Counted from the first letter of the stretch, positions 1 to 12,706 are shown. The stretch: 64,000 bases of DNA from Sipunculus nudus (GCA_026874595.1 CM049321.1:14651479-14715478); one strand, 5' to 3'. Program-made: numbers and translations. The notes: a model not told the origin generated them from the letters alone.

Positions 1-1
1 T

Positions 2-79
2 CTTTCAAAGCACAAGAAAACTCACACGAGAAAACAATTAAATGTGAATAATGAGAATATATCTCTTGTGCTTCCGTAG
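2..79 (+). CDS. C-terminal end of a C2H2 zinc-finger protein (partial)
   Basis: The window opens inside a coding exon. Frame 2 reads LSKHKKTHTRKQ and about 13 further residues to a TAG at 77-79. L-x2-H-x3-H followed by a THT linker is the second half of a C2H2 finger, as in the two complete zinc-finger genes downstream on the same strand. After that finger the TGEKP linker is already eroded and no further Cys pair follows, so this is the true 3' end of the gene. The rest lies upstream of the window. DNA binding is inferred from the family. Confidence 0.72.
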   Translation, partial: LSKHKKTHTRKQLNVNNENISLVLP

Positions 80-155
80 ATCATTTCAAATGAAAGATAT
101 AAACACTTCATACATGAACTTTTGTAAAAATTTAATGTGTAAACTTTTGCGTTTA

Positions 156-1996
156 GGCCAGACTTTTTCAATTCTTTGGTTTACGAACATGTTTGACAAA
201 AGTGATAGGTAGGAGGTAGGGGAAAAAAAATGGAACAAACCTGGATACTGGTGTTCGTGAATCCTGTATTGTACAGTTGGGTTATAAAATTCATTTTAAA
301 TGGCACTATATAAACCTATATAAAATATATAAATAATATATAAAAATTAAAATATTATCATCCTCCTGAGTTTTCCACATGAATTATGCGTGTGCCATGT
401 TATTTCAAGCCATTCAAATGTCAGCGAAGGTAAAATAATGACAAATAAAAAGTTTAAACAGTAAAACTTATTAAGTTATATATGATTTCATACACACCTG
501 ACATAAAACTTCAGTCGCTGTCCCTGCCAAGTGACTTGCCTATTTTATAAAGATTTACAAATTAAAGACCAGTCAAATACTTATACAAATACAAAATAAT
601 ATATTTTTGTCATATATGCAAGGAGAAAACTAAATATTCACTGCTAGCATGATAGACTGCAATTTTTATTTTTCAGTCGTGAATGACAATATCAATGACA
701 ATATGCAACTTGCAGTTATTCGCCTATTATATTATCAAATGTCAACAACATGGAACTCGGAGTCGGAGTGGCTTGATTCATGACCATGACCTTTCCTTTT
801 TTTGTGTTGCGCATGTTTGATAGTCCTTTGAATATACAACTGCTAATAAAGTGACATTTCCATTGGAGATCACATTTGAATATACAAAAACTGCTAATAA
901 AGTGACGTTTCCATTGGAGATCACATTGAATAATTCAGCTATTTCAAAAGTTTAAAAAGTGTTAATAATCTTTATTTATTAATAAAGATCTGCATTTCTT
1001 ACCACGGCCGTGACAGCACGTACCGTACTCAATTAAATTAATATGCCGTCACTTGGGCACTGTCAGTCCGGTATTGCTTTAGCGGCATCCATACACATCA
1101 AAGCTTCCATCACATCCGTTTGGAACAATTAAATGAATCCTTTCAAAGTTTCTGCATTTTAAATGGCTTTCATTTTAGCTTGCTTTTGTATTGACTTTAA
1201 AAATACCCGCAAAGCCTACGCTTCACGTAAACCCGCGCCACTAACACTACAGATAGTCGGAAATCCTGCAGAAACCCTGAGAATTCCTGGAGTTTTCAAA
1301 GAATACATGACGACCTCGTGCAGTATATAATTTCATCTGTTCGGTAATTTTCTTTAAAGCGTTACAAGACTACGTTTTTAACTTTTGACAAGTTATAATA
1401 TTTTTAAAGAGTAAACTTGTGAAACTTAGCCAATTTGCAGTAATAAAAAGCGTCTGACTTTGAGTGCAATAATTAGTCTTAGAAGTAAATTTGTTTGTAT
1501 ATCCAGCAAGTTATTAACAGTGGCAAGCTGGTAAAGCCGCTATGCAACCAAACTAATTTTCTTTTCTAATTCACATCTATTTAAAACAAATATGTTTAAA
1601 GAGGTAAATATGACATAAACGCTGGTTTAAAAATGTACTGTAGTGCAGAAAACGAACTTTGAAAACTCTCCAAGAATTCTCAATTTCCCTGCTGAATCTT
1701 TGACTACTTGATGGCCAATCAATTGCATTTATGGCCCAAGGATACCCTATTGTGATTGGCTTAAACCCTCCATCTGTCATTACGAAAGTGACCTTATTAG
1801 CCAATCATAAGAGTTCTAACGTTTGAGGTGATCAAATACACACGGTCACTGAACATTTCATTTGTCAACAACCGTGTTGGATTCAGCGACGCAATATATA
1901 AGGGAAAAAGTCAAAATGCCAATTTTATTTTTTTTCTGAAATGAGGATATCGGAGGTCGGCGGGTTTGTAAACCGAAAAATTAAAAAAGTCTGGCC
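156..1996. mobile_element. Non-autonomous DNA element, about 1.84 kb, TTA target duplication
   Basis: The left end GGCCAGACTTTTTCAATTC is repeated inverted at the right end (rc GGCCAGACTTTTTTAATTT). The match continues through GGTTTAC-AAC for roughly 30 bp with mismatches. TTA flanks both sides (153-155 and 1997-1999). A TTA duplication with GG-starting inverted repeats fits PIF/Harbinger-type elements, but no transposase was seen inside. Internally, a sequence beginning GAATATACAA is duplicated in tandem at 830-877 and 878-928. A GAGAATTC...GTTTTCAAAG segment occurs in both orientations (about 1280 and 1680). No coding potential was recognised. Confidence 0.6.
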
Positions 1997-1999
1997 TTA

Positions 2000-4641
2000 G
2001 GAATCGAACAAACAATGGCAAGCAGAAAAACAATTTCTTATCATATTATCAAAATACAGTCTCGTACTACGAATTACCTCTGGTTGTTTTATTACTAATT
2101 ATTAATTCTATGAAGCAAATGAATGTTTACTTGTCACCACATCCACTTGATCAATTAAAACGACCCTTTGTCTCATTTTTATTTGCAACCGCACATCACC
2201 ATTCCTGATCAATTTAATAGCGATATGTCAAATATGTTTCCACTGGTTTCCGATTACATCAAACATTGAAACAATTTGCTGAATTTTCCCTCATGGACAT
2301 TGAAATTAGGTCGCAGTGAGCTATGTATTTGCGCACTCCGGGGCAAAAACAAGTTTGAACACTCTGAATAGCTGAGAACCAAACCTTCTTTTTTTGGCTT
2401 AAGTGCTATTTGTTTTAGCTTGATTTGGTCATGAGAGGGCGCAGCGAAATGTTGAGCCACTCGTTTTAGTATTGGTTTTTCAGTTTGTTGACGTAGAAAT
2501 TATAATACTTCTTTGTGTTCCTCCTATATTATCTGCACCCCAGGCAGCAGTTACCGTCCATTAGTCGGAGATTTGGCACAACGTGGTATGTTGTTGATGT
2601 ATTTGATTGGATATCGTCTGCATCATACGCATGACGCATTTCAGCGCATGTCTTCCGCCGCTTTGGTGTCAGCACCATGAAATTAACCACTTACCACCAA
2701 CATCTGCTGCGAATATAAAGGCAGAGCAAATATATGCTTCGTCTTTTCCTTGTTTCGGAACGTTCGACTATTATACAATAACGATGTGTGTGTGTGGGGG
2801 GGGGGGGGCGTATTATCCCCTTGCTGGATACGCGTGGTAAGATACACTGGTTATGGAGCCATGACCCCCCCCCCCCCCCCCCATTGATAAAAAAGTCCAA
2901 TACAGAGGCCAGTTAGCGGTAGACTAAGGTCAATAACATGAGGATCAATTAACAGACAATGCGGGGGATACCTCCATCAACTCATAGTAGGAGCCATCCA
3001 TTTCAAATGACATAAAAATACTTCCTTTGTTCAGTTTTCTTTATATATTCTCAGGAAAATTAATGTACAGTATGGGTCAAACCTTTTATTTATTTGTCAA
3101 CTTCAGCTTATCTGCAGAAGACCATCAAGTATTACTCTGAAGAACAATCAGTTAAGTGACACACAGGTAATTTTTTTATCAGGTAAATTCTCCTGATAAT
3201 CTAAAAAAATACAAAACGTTAAGTCATTGCCTTTATTAAGTTTGTACTTTGCAGGATGCGTTGGTACTATTACGTGTCCGTATAGATTGGAAATTCACCC
3301 ATTCTGTAGATATAAATGTAAAATTGTGAATGCATGGCATTTCTTAGTTGAATTGAAAAAAATCACATCGCGTCTCAAAAGTCACCCAAACAGATACATA
3401 TATGTACCTGTTAATATGATGCATCTTCGTGATTATAAAGAACTGTCACCCGAATCCTTCATATATGCACATATAATGACAAACATATGATCTGGCCATG
3501 GCAACCTACGACATCAAACATGGGACCTATGGATTTTCGGTGTCTTTCGCTTTATTATCGACCAGAACTCGAGACATTTATCGCGTTTGGTCTGTAGTCT
3601 GACATCACTGGTGCCGTTTTCAGAACAGATTTGCTTCAGCAGTGCATGGCATTTAGCAAGAGCTATGCTTATTAATTAATCACCATCCGCGATTGAAAAA
3701 TTCCGGAGCGACAGTGGAATAGGCCAGCCGCGCGCACGTCTGACGGTTATGATTGGTCAGGCAAACGATGACACCAACGACTGTTTCAGCTGCACGTATT
3801 GTATTTTAGCTGGGCGAGCCGGGAGGATAGCAGTCATGACCTAACCATACAGGTAACGCCGCTGTCCGCTGACTCAAATGATCAGGTAAATGCATAATAA
3901 CATTTTTTTTTGCAAACAGGTAAAAGCACTACATGAATTGTACTATTTAATCTTATTGAAAGATAAAAATCAAAATATTTTTTTATGCGGGGGATTAAAA
4001 TTGACGCGGGAAGTGCCTGAGAACCATATACCTTTTACATATTTTTGTTTAGCCTAACAGAATTCTAGCTGTCTTGCAGATTGAGTGCATGAAACTGTCT
4101 AGACATTGTCTATCACCTTGACTTTTGATTTTATGCATATATATCAGAGGCCGGTCCAGGATTTTACAAACGGGGGGGGGGGGGGGGGGGGGGGTACCGA
4201 TCGAAGGCACAGGCGCTGTCTTATCCATATAATATACCAGCTCAATTACTGACACTGCAACGCTTAAATTCTCTTATTACCACTCACATTGCCCATATTT
4301 GCTTTCTTTACCAATATATGAAACGAGTTATCAAACAATATTTACTTGTAAACAAAGCACTTAACGTTTCCCAACCACAAGAGTTAATTATTTTTCTTTA
4401 CTTTACAACGTACGCTTACTTGATCTCCTCAAGTATACATGTATAGGCCTACATGACGGAATCAGTGATCTGTAAACAGTGACTGTTATTCTGAAGGTAG
4501 ATGTATGGACTATTTTATGTGGAATTTTATTTGAAATTTATTTAAAACCAGTTAACAGCATCTAAAAATTGTTGTTCTGTAATAGAGTATTCAGGTAAAC
4601 AGACATTTATTCCACATGGAAGATAATTGGGGAATTGCTGG
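2000..4641. other. Non-coding interval; possible promoter and first exon near 3.75-3.85 kb
   Basis: No convincing coding exon was found. There are poly-G/poly-C runs near 2797, 2865-2881 and 4172-4194 (23 G). The stretch 3720-3860 is more GC-rich than its surroundings. It holds an inverted CCAAT box (ATTGGT, 3752-3757) and an ATG-containing piece that ends in a donor-like CATACAG/GTAACG at about 3853. This could be the promoter and first exon of the downstream zinc-finger gene, but nothing links the two directly. Confidence 0.25.
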
Positions 4642-6269
4642 CAGGGTTGGCAAAAGCCGGCTTTTAGCCTACTCATATTTTCCGGGCCGGCGCACTCGAA
4701 AATTCGAAACTGGTTTCGGTTTCGTCCACTTCCGGGAAACCGTCCACTTTATAATAGGAAACACCAGCGCGCAACCATCTCCGGAGATGGTTTCAGTTTC
4801 GCCAAAACCGCCCACTTGGTAATTATATATACTGGCGAGATGGCTGAGGTGGGCCGAAGTAGTGCAATTTCGTTAATTATTTTATTAATGGATACTGTTG
4901 ATGCCTGTTAGAGTTCAGTTAGCAATGATTGAGACGTAAACATTCTTTTGGAAGTGTTTTGAATTCAATATCCCCAACTATAACCATGTTTAGCTAAAGA
5001 TGAGCCGCACGTATTCTGTGCGTCCATGCCGTCTGACACGTGTAAATGTTATAAGACGCAGAGAAATCATCATAATTCAATATGTTTTTGCCAGTTACAA
5101 TTAATAATTCTTTCACTTGGTCTCAAAGTGCCCAGGCATGGATCTGTAACGTTTGAGAAAATTTTCATCATAACTTTATTTAAGTAATAATAAATAATTT
5201 ACGATATTATCACTATTTTCTATTAAACCCAAAACAGTCCACTTAAAAATACAAGGTGAAACCATATAGAACCGGTTTTCCCGGAACCGAAACTAGTTTC
5301 GAATTTTCGAGTGCGCCCTTATTTAAATGGGCTTTTAAGTAGTGATTGTGGTATAAGTTAACCGACACAAAGCCTAACTCTGGACTAGTGCAGTGAACCA
5401 TGTGATTACTGGATGGACAGGTGGAAGCGAGACAGTTATGTGACCAAACTTAATTAGTCTTCATATGATCTTGCATGAGCATAAAACTGGATGCACTGGC
5501 TCCCTGATATTCATTATTTGTTTTACAATACGGACTTGCACCTTTAAAGGATGTTTAGTTGTTAACCCAGAGGCTATGGGGATGGAGATTAATTAAGTGA
5601 GCAAAATCAAAGTCAGTTTTGAGTCAATTTCAGTCTTGCCTTGACTCAGACTCCATGCTAGCTTATTCTTGGTGTATGGTTGATCTAAACTTCTATTATA
5701 AAAAGACTCTGGTACAAAGCTTTGATATTTGGCCTTGGTGTGGAACATGAACTGTGACATTTAGTGATAGGCCGGTAAGTTGGTGGCCTCATATAAGGCA
5801 CTGAGCGATTCTTATGAGACAGGCGCAGTGATGCACCTTATTTGTGACATTTATCATTGAACTTATGTCATTTGACAATTCAAATATTTGAACCAACTGT
5901 TAATCTTTACAGTTATAAGCATGTATATTACTGCTCTAAGTTTACCTTGGTTCACCCTGCAGTATCAGTACTACTCCGCTATAAACTGGTATATATTTGT
6001 CTTATTTGTATCATAATCCCTGACCTTGTGTCATTTTAAATCATTAACTTTAGTATTTCCAGGCACAATGTACAATGAACAAGCTTGTATTACAATAAAA
6101 ACATTTTTAAGATAATTCTTTTGTTGTTTATTAGGTTTTGGGCAATTTTTTTAATTCTACTGACGAGTATTAGCCAGTATTGGCCACTTTTGAAGTATTG
6201 ACCGGGCCAGCTAAAGCCAACTTTTAGCCAGTGGTTAAAGCCGGGGATGGCTCATTCTGGCATACCCTG
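4642..6269. mobile_element. hAT-like non-autonomous element with 8-bp target duplication
   Basis: The left terminus CAGGGTTGGCAAAA is matched by an inverted right terminus (rc CAGGGTATGCCAGA). The eight flanking bases are ATTGCTGG on the left (4634-4641) and ATTGCTAG on the right (6270-6277), a 7/8 match. CAGGG ends with 8-bp duplications are typical of the hAT superfamily. Inside, an inverted pair at about 4688-4725 and 5283-5320 (core CGAAAATTCGAAACT) suggests a nested foldback. No transposase coding was recognised in the 1,628 bp. Confidence 0.68.
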
Positions 6270-6975
6270 ATTGCTAGTGCAGCAGGTCAAGTGCCGGTGA
6301 CCGAAGGTGAACAAAACTTAACCACAGATCTTATGATATATTATCTTTTAAAATATAACTACAATATTAAAGTGGGCATAAAAAATAGCTTGTTATATAG
6401 CATGAGTGTATAGCATCCGTGTCACTTACAGATGTATCTATTTAAAAAAAGTACATGTAATGAAATGAGGAAAGGTCACTGGACGAAATCCCCCACTCCT
6501 TAGCTAGTCACATTGAAATATGAAACACATATATGCATGATATAATGGTGAGCATCACTTGTATATATCTTTACAAATCATACAAGGTTCAAATCAATTT
6601 ATTTAGCTGCCTGGATGAAAGAATGATGTAATCTTGGACATTGTGTTGGATGAATTTCCATCTTCAAACAAGCAAAGGTGATGCTATATGACTGGAACTG
6701 AGCAGATCGCATGTCATTGGAAAACTTGAAGGTGGTAATATTAATAAGTCAGTGCTGCATATGATTCAGATTCAGATACTAATTGACACTTGTCTAGTAT
6801 AGTACGTAACTTTCCCTAACTGACCCTACCCTGAGGCATAGAAGAGCAGCATACAGCTGCATTGCTTGTGTGGAAGCTTGGAAACTTCAAAGCATGGTGC
6901 CGGCTGGTCTATTATACCAAACTGCACCACACCTGCATCTGATCTCCCAGGGTTTAGTGACTTCACTGACAATAC

Positions 6976-7160
6976 CAGGGGCGGAACCAGGATTTAGGAA
7001 AAGAGGGGTTCAATCGGGGGGGGGGGCAATGAAAAACCTAAAAACTAGGTCCCCAGGTCTCAAAAGGTGTGTGTGTTTATCTAAATCCCTTAAAAAGGTT
7101 GCTTCAGGTGATAAAAGGTGGGGGGGGGGGGGTCCGGGCCCCTTGGACCCCACCCCCCCG
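6976..7160 (+). mobile_element. Short G-tract-rich MITE (CAGGGGCGGA family), copy 1
   Basis: It starts CAGGGGCGGAACCAGGATTT. Next comes a GGGGTTCAATC segment, a G run, CAATGAAAAACCTAAAAA, a second G run and GGGTCCGGGCCC...CCCCGATCCGG. The same order of blocks appears in reverse orientation at 47392-47604, so this is a dispersed family. CAGGGGCGGATCCAG ends are known from hAT-type MITEs in marine invertebrates; assignment here is by terminus only. Confidence 0.5.
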
Positions 7161-7963
7161 ATCCGGATACATATGCTTGAATATCTAAAGTCTAGGCGTT
7201 TGACATTGTGTAGACCGTATCATGCACCCCAACTGCTAGATAAAGGAACCTGCAGATCTGTGTAAATTACATATATACAGAGTTTTGTGGTGAGGACCTA
7301 ATGGAATAAAAAAAATTAATATTTTGTTAGCATAAGCATGTAAACTGCGAAATGTAAACAAATTTGGATTTTAAAAAGTTACCGGTCTGGTAAGTAGCCC
7401 TAGCCTCCCCACAGTTACAAATTAACTCTATAGTATAGAAACAACCCCTGGTGGAATGATGAAAACAAAATATAGTAGGGTCATTTCAGACAAGCGATGA
7501 ATTTTAGAGTAGTGACTCTATTAACAGCAAGCAACACCTATTGAGTGTTTTTTACTTCACTATACAGTATATTCATAATGTATTTCCTAACAGGAAAAAA
7601 ATAAAAAGCCATATTCTATACTCTTTGGCTCTTAAGAGATTGATACTTTGAAATCTAAGAATGTAAAATCTTTCCACTAAAAAATGTGTATTGCTGTGAC
7701 TATATTGGCAAGTGGGCTAAATCGAAATTACATTATTTCTTTTTACATATATATTCCAGTGCTTGGTCTATGTTCGAGAAAAAAATGGCAGGTGATAGAT
7801 GAGCACAGCATGGATTAAGTACTGTGCCAACACCGATGCTCCTTACAACTACCAGGAGAGTCATTGGATCGAGGGAATCCGCTCTACAAGTGACGCAGAA
7901 TACAAAGAAAGTTTATGTAAACACTCCCACATCATATATGACGTGTCCTGTTATCATTTGCAG

Positions 7964-8045
7964 ATGAGGACGGGGCCATACCGGAGCGTGCCTTTGGCTT
8001 CTACCTGGAAGATACAGCTCTATTGGCTGACAAACAGCTAAACAG
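7964..8045 (+). CDS. Candidate internal exon of unknown function
   Basis: A good acceptor (ATCATTTGCAG) and donor (AACAG/GTGAAT) bracket 82 bp. Entered in phase 1, it reads DEDGAIPERAFGFYLEDTAL and then LADKQLNR without a stop, and looks like real coding. I do not recognise the domain. It precedes the zinc-finger exon by about 200 bp, but it ends in phase 2, which does not match a splice to an exon starting at 8241 in the zinc-finger frame. It may join through a missed small exon or belong to another transcript. Confidence 0.3.
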
Positions 8046-8261
8046 GTGAATTCAAACCATTAAACTACCCACAGCGTAGTGCATGTGCTACCCTCATGAA
8101 AGCCTGAAATCACAAAAATTTCGAAAGCTCTCATTGGTACTGCCATTTTGTGTTCAGACTAAACCAGGGATGTCACAAGTGTAAGAGTTCAGGACATACT
8201 GTCAGTCTTAATAAACGAAAGATCAAAATATATAATTTAGTCCCAACAAAATAGGGACGTG

Positions 8262-9227
8262 ATGAGTAGTTTATATACAGATGATGGTTCAAAAGACTCC
8301 ATTGTCAGTTCTGGAAGAGATGAGATCACAGTTCATGTAGCTACTGAGATTCCAAACGTGCAGGAAGAAGCGTCAGAATTGTGTGCCGTTAAATCTGAAC
8401 CAACAGAGGGACAACATTTAGAAACGTGCATAAATGGGAATTTCTGCCAAAATTTAAATGATCCAGGTGATCCGGAAACACACCGCGTGAAACCTTATAG
8501 GGACGCTCAGTTTGAATGTGAGTATTGTAGAAAATTTTTGCCTGATCAAACCAGTCTGAGAAGACATATAAATACACATACTGGAGAAAACGTATTCAGA
8601 TGTCACCTGTGTAGAAAATGTTTCTCTTATCAAAGTAGTCTGATCAGACATGCTAAAACACATACAGGACAGAAACAGTTTAAATGTGAACAGTGTGGAA
8701 AATATTTTTCACGAAGAGAATGCCTGGTGGAACACATCAGAACACATACTGGAGAGAAACCACTGCAATGTGAACAATGTGGCAAACGTTTCTCTCAAAA
8801 AAGTACCCTGAAAGTACACATGGGGACACACACAGGAGTGAAACCATTCAAATGCAAGGAATGTGACAAAACTTTCTGTCTTCAAAGTCACTTGAGAAGA
8901 CATATTAGAACACATACGGGAGAGAAACCTTTCCAGTGTGAACAATGTGACAGGTTTTTTGCTAAAAAGGAAACCCTTACAGATCATCTTATGAAACATA
9001 CAGGGGAGAAACCATTTAAATGCTGTGACTGCGGTAAATGTTTCTCTGTTCAAAGCAGTCTAAGAATACATAGGAGAGCGCATACTGGAGAGAAGCAGTT
9101 AATGTGTGAACAATGTGGAAAGTTTTTTCCTCGAAAGGGTAAGCTGGAAATTCACATGACGACACATACTGGGAAGAAACAACTGAAATTTGAACATACT
9201 TTACAAAAAACAGAGAATTGTTTGTAG
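8262..9227 (+). CDS. C2H2 zinc-finger protein, eight fingers
   Basis: Probable sequence-specific DNA-binding nuclear protein. The ATG at 8262 is the most likely start in this exon; an acceptor-like TTTAG at 8236-8240 with an open frame allows more N-terminal sequence. The first 80 or so residues are acidic and disordered. They hold ITVHVAT and, 21 residues on, VKSEPT, a psi-K-x-E SUMOylation-type site. Eight C2H2 fingers follow, from CEYC...H..H to CEQC...H..H, with mostly TGEKP-type linkers. After finger 8 the sequence decays (KFEHT where KCEHC would be expected) and ends at TAG 9225-9227. That stop lies inside a C-L-stop-C pair followed in frame by GKVF, the remains of another finger. It is a paralogue of the 18 kb gene. 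Target and biological role are unknown. Confidence 0.85.
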   Translation: MSSLYTDDGSKDSIVSSGRDEITVHVATEIPNVQEEASELCAVKSEPTEGQHLETCINGNFCQNLNDPGDPETHRVKPYRDAQFECEYCRKFLPDQTSLRRHINTHTGENVFRCHLCRKCFSYQSSLIRHAKTHTGQKQFKCEQCGKYFSRRECLVEHIRTHTGEKPLQCEQCGKRFSQKSTLKVHMGTHTGVKPFKCKECDKTFCLQSHLRRHIRTHTGEKPFQCEQCDRFFAKKETLTDHLMKHTGEKPFKCCDCGKCFSVQSSLRIHRRAHTGEKQLMCEQCGKFFPRKGKLEIHMTTHTGKKQLKFEHTLQKTENCL

Positions 9228-9401
9228 TGTGGGAAAGTATTCCGCACAGTGGAACAGAAAAAAAAATCTTCACACAATAGCAGTGTCTACAGACAGAGTG
9301 GAGACGTGTTATTTTCGCGGAACTCCTATTTCGCGAATGGACATGAACCTTCCGTTCCCGAGCATGATATTTTTGCGAATAGCCAGGAGATTTTTTTTTA
9401 A
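9228..9401 (+). pseudogene. In-frame decayed finger after the stop of the 8-finger gene
   Basis: Directly after TAG the same frame reads CGKVFRTVEQ and continues open for 57 codons to TAA at 9399-9401. CGKVF is the usual second Cys and core of a C2H2 finger, but the two zinc-binding His are not at the expected spacing. It is a remnant that would only be made by stop readthrough. Confidence 0.5.
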
Positions 9402-9439
9402 CAATGAATTTTTAAAGAAAATTTTGCATCAACCGGAGC

Positions 9440-9690
9440 CATAACTGACAACGGATGAAAGTTAAGTGCATGGTAGGCGGAATGCATTTAATTGCGTTGA
9501 CACGTTGCCCTGTGGAACCCGGATAATTATCGGGCAATGCAGTTTTCGCGGGTGTGATTTTAACTGCAATGAACAAACCAGCCTTGCCTTGTAGAACCCG
9601 GATTATTAAAGGCAATGCAGTTTTTTTCGCGGGTGTGATTTTTACTAAGGATCAACACGAAATTCGTGAAAATTGCATATTTGCGAAAAT
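9440..9690. repeat. Two-copy tandem repeat with TTTTCGCGGGTGTGATTTT core
   Basis: A unit of about 80 bp is present twice, near 9506-9563 and 9586-9646. The shared order is GCC(C/T)TGT(G/A)GAACCCGGAT, GGCAATGCAGTTTT, CGCGGGTGTGATTTT. Flanking TTTTCGCGAA-like motifs on both sides (9310-9380 and 9655-9700) suggest the copies sit inside a larger MITE-like element. Confidence 0.45.
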
Positions 9691-9699
9691 TTTCGGTTT

Positions 9700-11540
9700 A
9701 CAGATTAGCCAGAATAACAGAAAATGATGAATAGAGAGTGGTGAGGGAGTCCTTATCAACACTTATTTTGTGTTGTGTTGTATTGATGTATGTATTTGTA
9801 TGTGTTTATGGTCAATATAAACCACAATAATACAATGTAATGAACTGTATAAATTTTAAGCATATTTAAAAAATATGGAATGTCAACCTTTCTTGTATCA
9901 TATTGAAGGTGTGTGACAAGGCAGAACGAGAGAGCGTGATGGTGTGACTCACTGAAAGTCCATATCTGCCGTATAAAACACTTTATCCGGCGTTTATCCT
10001 GATATACCGTGTTCCTGATATATGTTGAGTTTTTCCCCTCAAAGAATCTAGTTCTAACTTATTTTCTTATTTTATTGTATGCGACTTGAAGAAAAATCGA
10101 TACAACTTACCAAGAAACTTTGGTTTAATTTCAAACAGCCATTGATAAATACTCAACGGGTTGATTGAAACGACTTACGTGTGTGTTTGTGTGTGTGTAC
10201 GTATTTACACGTGTGTAATGTTCACGTGTGGGAAACCACTGTCAGCGTGACTGGTGCCTTTTTGTATGTCGTCATTTTCCGCCACAACTATATTCGAATT
10301 CACGCCGGTTTGTCAGTCATGTACGTCCCTCTCCCCTTATAGCTTTACGTCTTTTCCTGCAAAAAAAAGTTCTCGACGAATTTACCAACCATCTCATACT
10401 GGCACCATGCATGAACCAAGCATGGCACTTGTTTTCTGAAAAATTGTGAAAGGGAATATTGTCAAAAGCCCCCCCCCCCCCCCCCCCCCCCCCCCGAAAT
10501 CAGGATTCCTCCGAAAAACATTTTCGCTCATTCCAAAAATTTGTATGTTTTTTTTTTTGCAACAAAAACAAAATAATACTAGTAATTGCAACATTTTAAC
10601 ACTGATTCATTCACTTTTAACATTTTATTTTAAAATTCAACATCATTGTCTAACATTTATGATGATTCAATTGGGAAATGCATCATCCTAAATTTGACCA
10701 TTAGGAGATTCATAACTGATAATTTATTGAAGCAAAAGGCTATTCAATATACCAATTGACGGGATCATCTTGTTATTTAAAAACTTGTGATTTATGCCTC
10801 TAACTTGTGATCGGAACACAAGGCCCATGGCAGTAAGACCGCCAGCACTGACACCTCTTTGCATGACTCAGTGTTTGTGCCACCATATCAGGTTATGTCA
10901 TGCCGGCAGTGCCAGCCCAGACTGTATAATTATTATCTAGCCATTATCGTAAGCTTTAATGCGAAAGCTTCCATCTGTTACGAGGAATGCTTGGATTTTC
11001 GTTAATATCGCCAAGCTTATCCATCTCGGATAAATTTATATCTTGCATGTGTTTAGTAGCCCCATTTTCTATGTTCCATCGTTTTCAATTCCCCCAGGTA
11101 TGTTTGTGTTTGTTCACAATATAAATAAAGCAATAATAAACGAATACACATGAAATTTCCAGTGCATTTCGGGAATGTACCAATGAAGAATAGATTGGAT
11201 TTTGGCGCATGATCCGGATTCAGGATCGTAATCAAGAATATTCACAAATGTAAAGTCACTTATGCACGAAAGAACCTGGAAATATGGGCCGAATAAGTGA
11301 ATGCAAACACGGTTTAGGAAGCGTCAAACAAAAGGGACCCGACATGGAGGAGGCTTGCATTCCCTAGAATGAAAATTTCTAGTTCAAGTTTAAATTTGGA
11401 TTTGTGACTGAAATGAATATACATTCATTCGAAAGTTTTAAATCTGCTCTTAAATACTCCTACTATACAATATAGATATAATTTACTACCGTATCTATAA
11501 TAATATATTGCAGAGATAATATACATGTATCAGCAGAAAG
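9700..11540. other. Intergenic interval without recognised genes
   Basis: No exon was recognised. It holds a short GT-rich stretch near 10175-10200 and a 27-base poly-C run at 10469-10495 that creates proline/glycine artefact reading frames on both strands. AT-rich unique-looking sequence fills the rest. A TGACTCA AP-1-like site occurs near 10865 with no other promoter evidence. Confidence 0.4.
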
Positions 11541-12439
11541 GTAGTTTTCCATAAGTGCGTAGTTATCTATCTGTCTTTGTAACATGAAACCGCAAGTTGC
11601 ACATAATGTTTTCAGATACAAATCGCCTTTTTGGCTTGCTTAATGTTATCGAAGCCTGGTGTGCATATAATTTTGAAGAGGTAAATGAAAATTACATATT
11701 TACTCAGTCTCTTTGGTTTAACGCACATATTAAAATCAATGGACATTGTGCCTTCTATAAACGACTAAAATCTGTGAATTGTAATTTTATCTACGATATA
11801 ATTACAAGCAATACAGAAGGTTTCAGACTTTTAACGTTTAAAGAACTAGAAGACAAATTTCACTTTAAGTGTAATTATATGCATTATGCATTATATAAGC
11901 CTCTTGGATGCAATTCCACTAAAATGGAAAAAAATGTTATATACACTTTCACACATTAATAAGGAAAAACCCAAATTTTAGCTTATATTGGAACAAAAGA
12001 AAGTTTCAAAGTATGTTTACAATAAATTGATAATGTAGAAGTGTGTTAAACCCCTGAAATCCACCATGAAATGGAAAAGCGAATTAGGTATAGAGGAGGA
12101 TTTAGTTAGGAGAGGTTTTGAAAACATTTATAGAAATACAATATCAATAAAGTTAAGATATTTTCAACTTTGTATATTGCACAGATGCTTGACACAACCC
12201 AATTTTAGTAAAATTTTCAATAAAAGGAGGTAAGAACTGTACTTTTTGTAAGGTAGAGGAAGAAACCATGAAACATCTCTTTTGGGAATGCACTTTTGTG
12301 CAAAATATATGGTCTCAAACTTCTGTTTTATTTTAAAAAATATAATATTTTAAAAGATAATAACCTTAACTATGTGCAGGTGTTGCTTGGTACTTACCAT
12401 GATATAACTTTAAATGCAGTAATACTTCTGATGAAAAGA

Positions 12440-12450
12440 TTTATATATAT

Positions 12451-12509
<59 letters not shown>

Positions 12510-12516
12510 GTATGTA
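12440..12516. repeat. (TA)n and (TGTA)n microsatellite inside the LINE coding
   Basis: TA dinucleotides run with one interruption and end in several TGTA units. The repeat sits where a LINE of this type encodes F-I-Y followed by Cys-containing residues, so a short Ile/Tyr codon run appears to have expanded after insertion. Confidence 0.8.
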
Positions 12517-12706
12517 GATGTGAGAAAAAGAAACCAATATTTAAGCTATTTAAAGAATTCTTAGCAAAAATTGTAAGTATAGAAGATAGAGCAGCAAAAA
12601 TGAAAGGTAAAAAAGACATCGACAATAAAAAGTGGGAGAGATGTGTTGAGATCTTAAAAATCTGAAGATCTGCTATGTGCCGAAATATATATATATTAAA
12701 AAAAAA

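Noticed and set aside
10394-10691. Proline-rich plus and glycine-rich minus frames
   Set aside because: They are caused by a 27-base poly-C run; the same reason applies at 4.2, 14.7, 47.4 and 60.0 kb.
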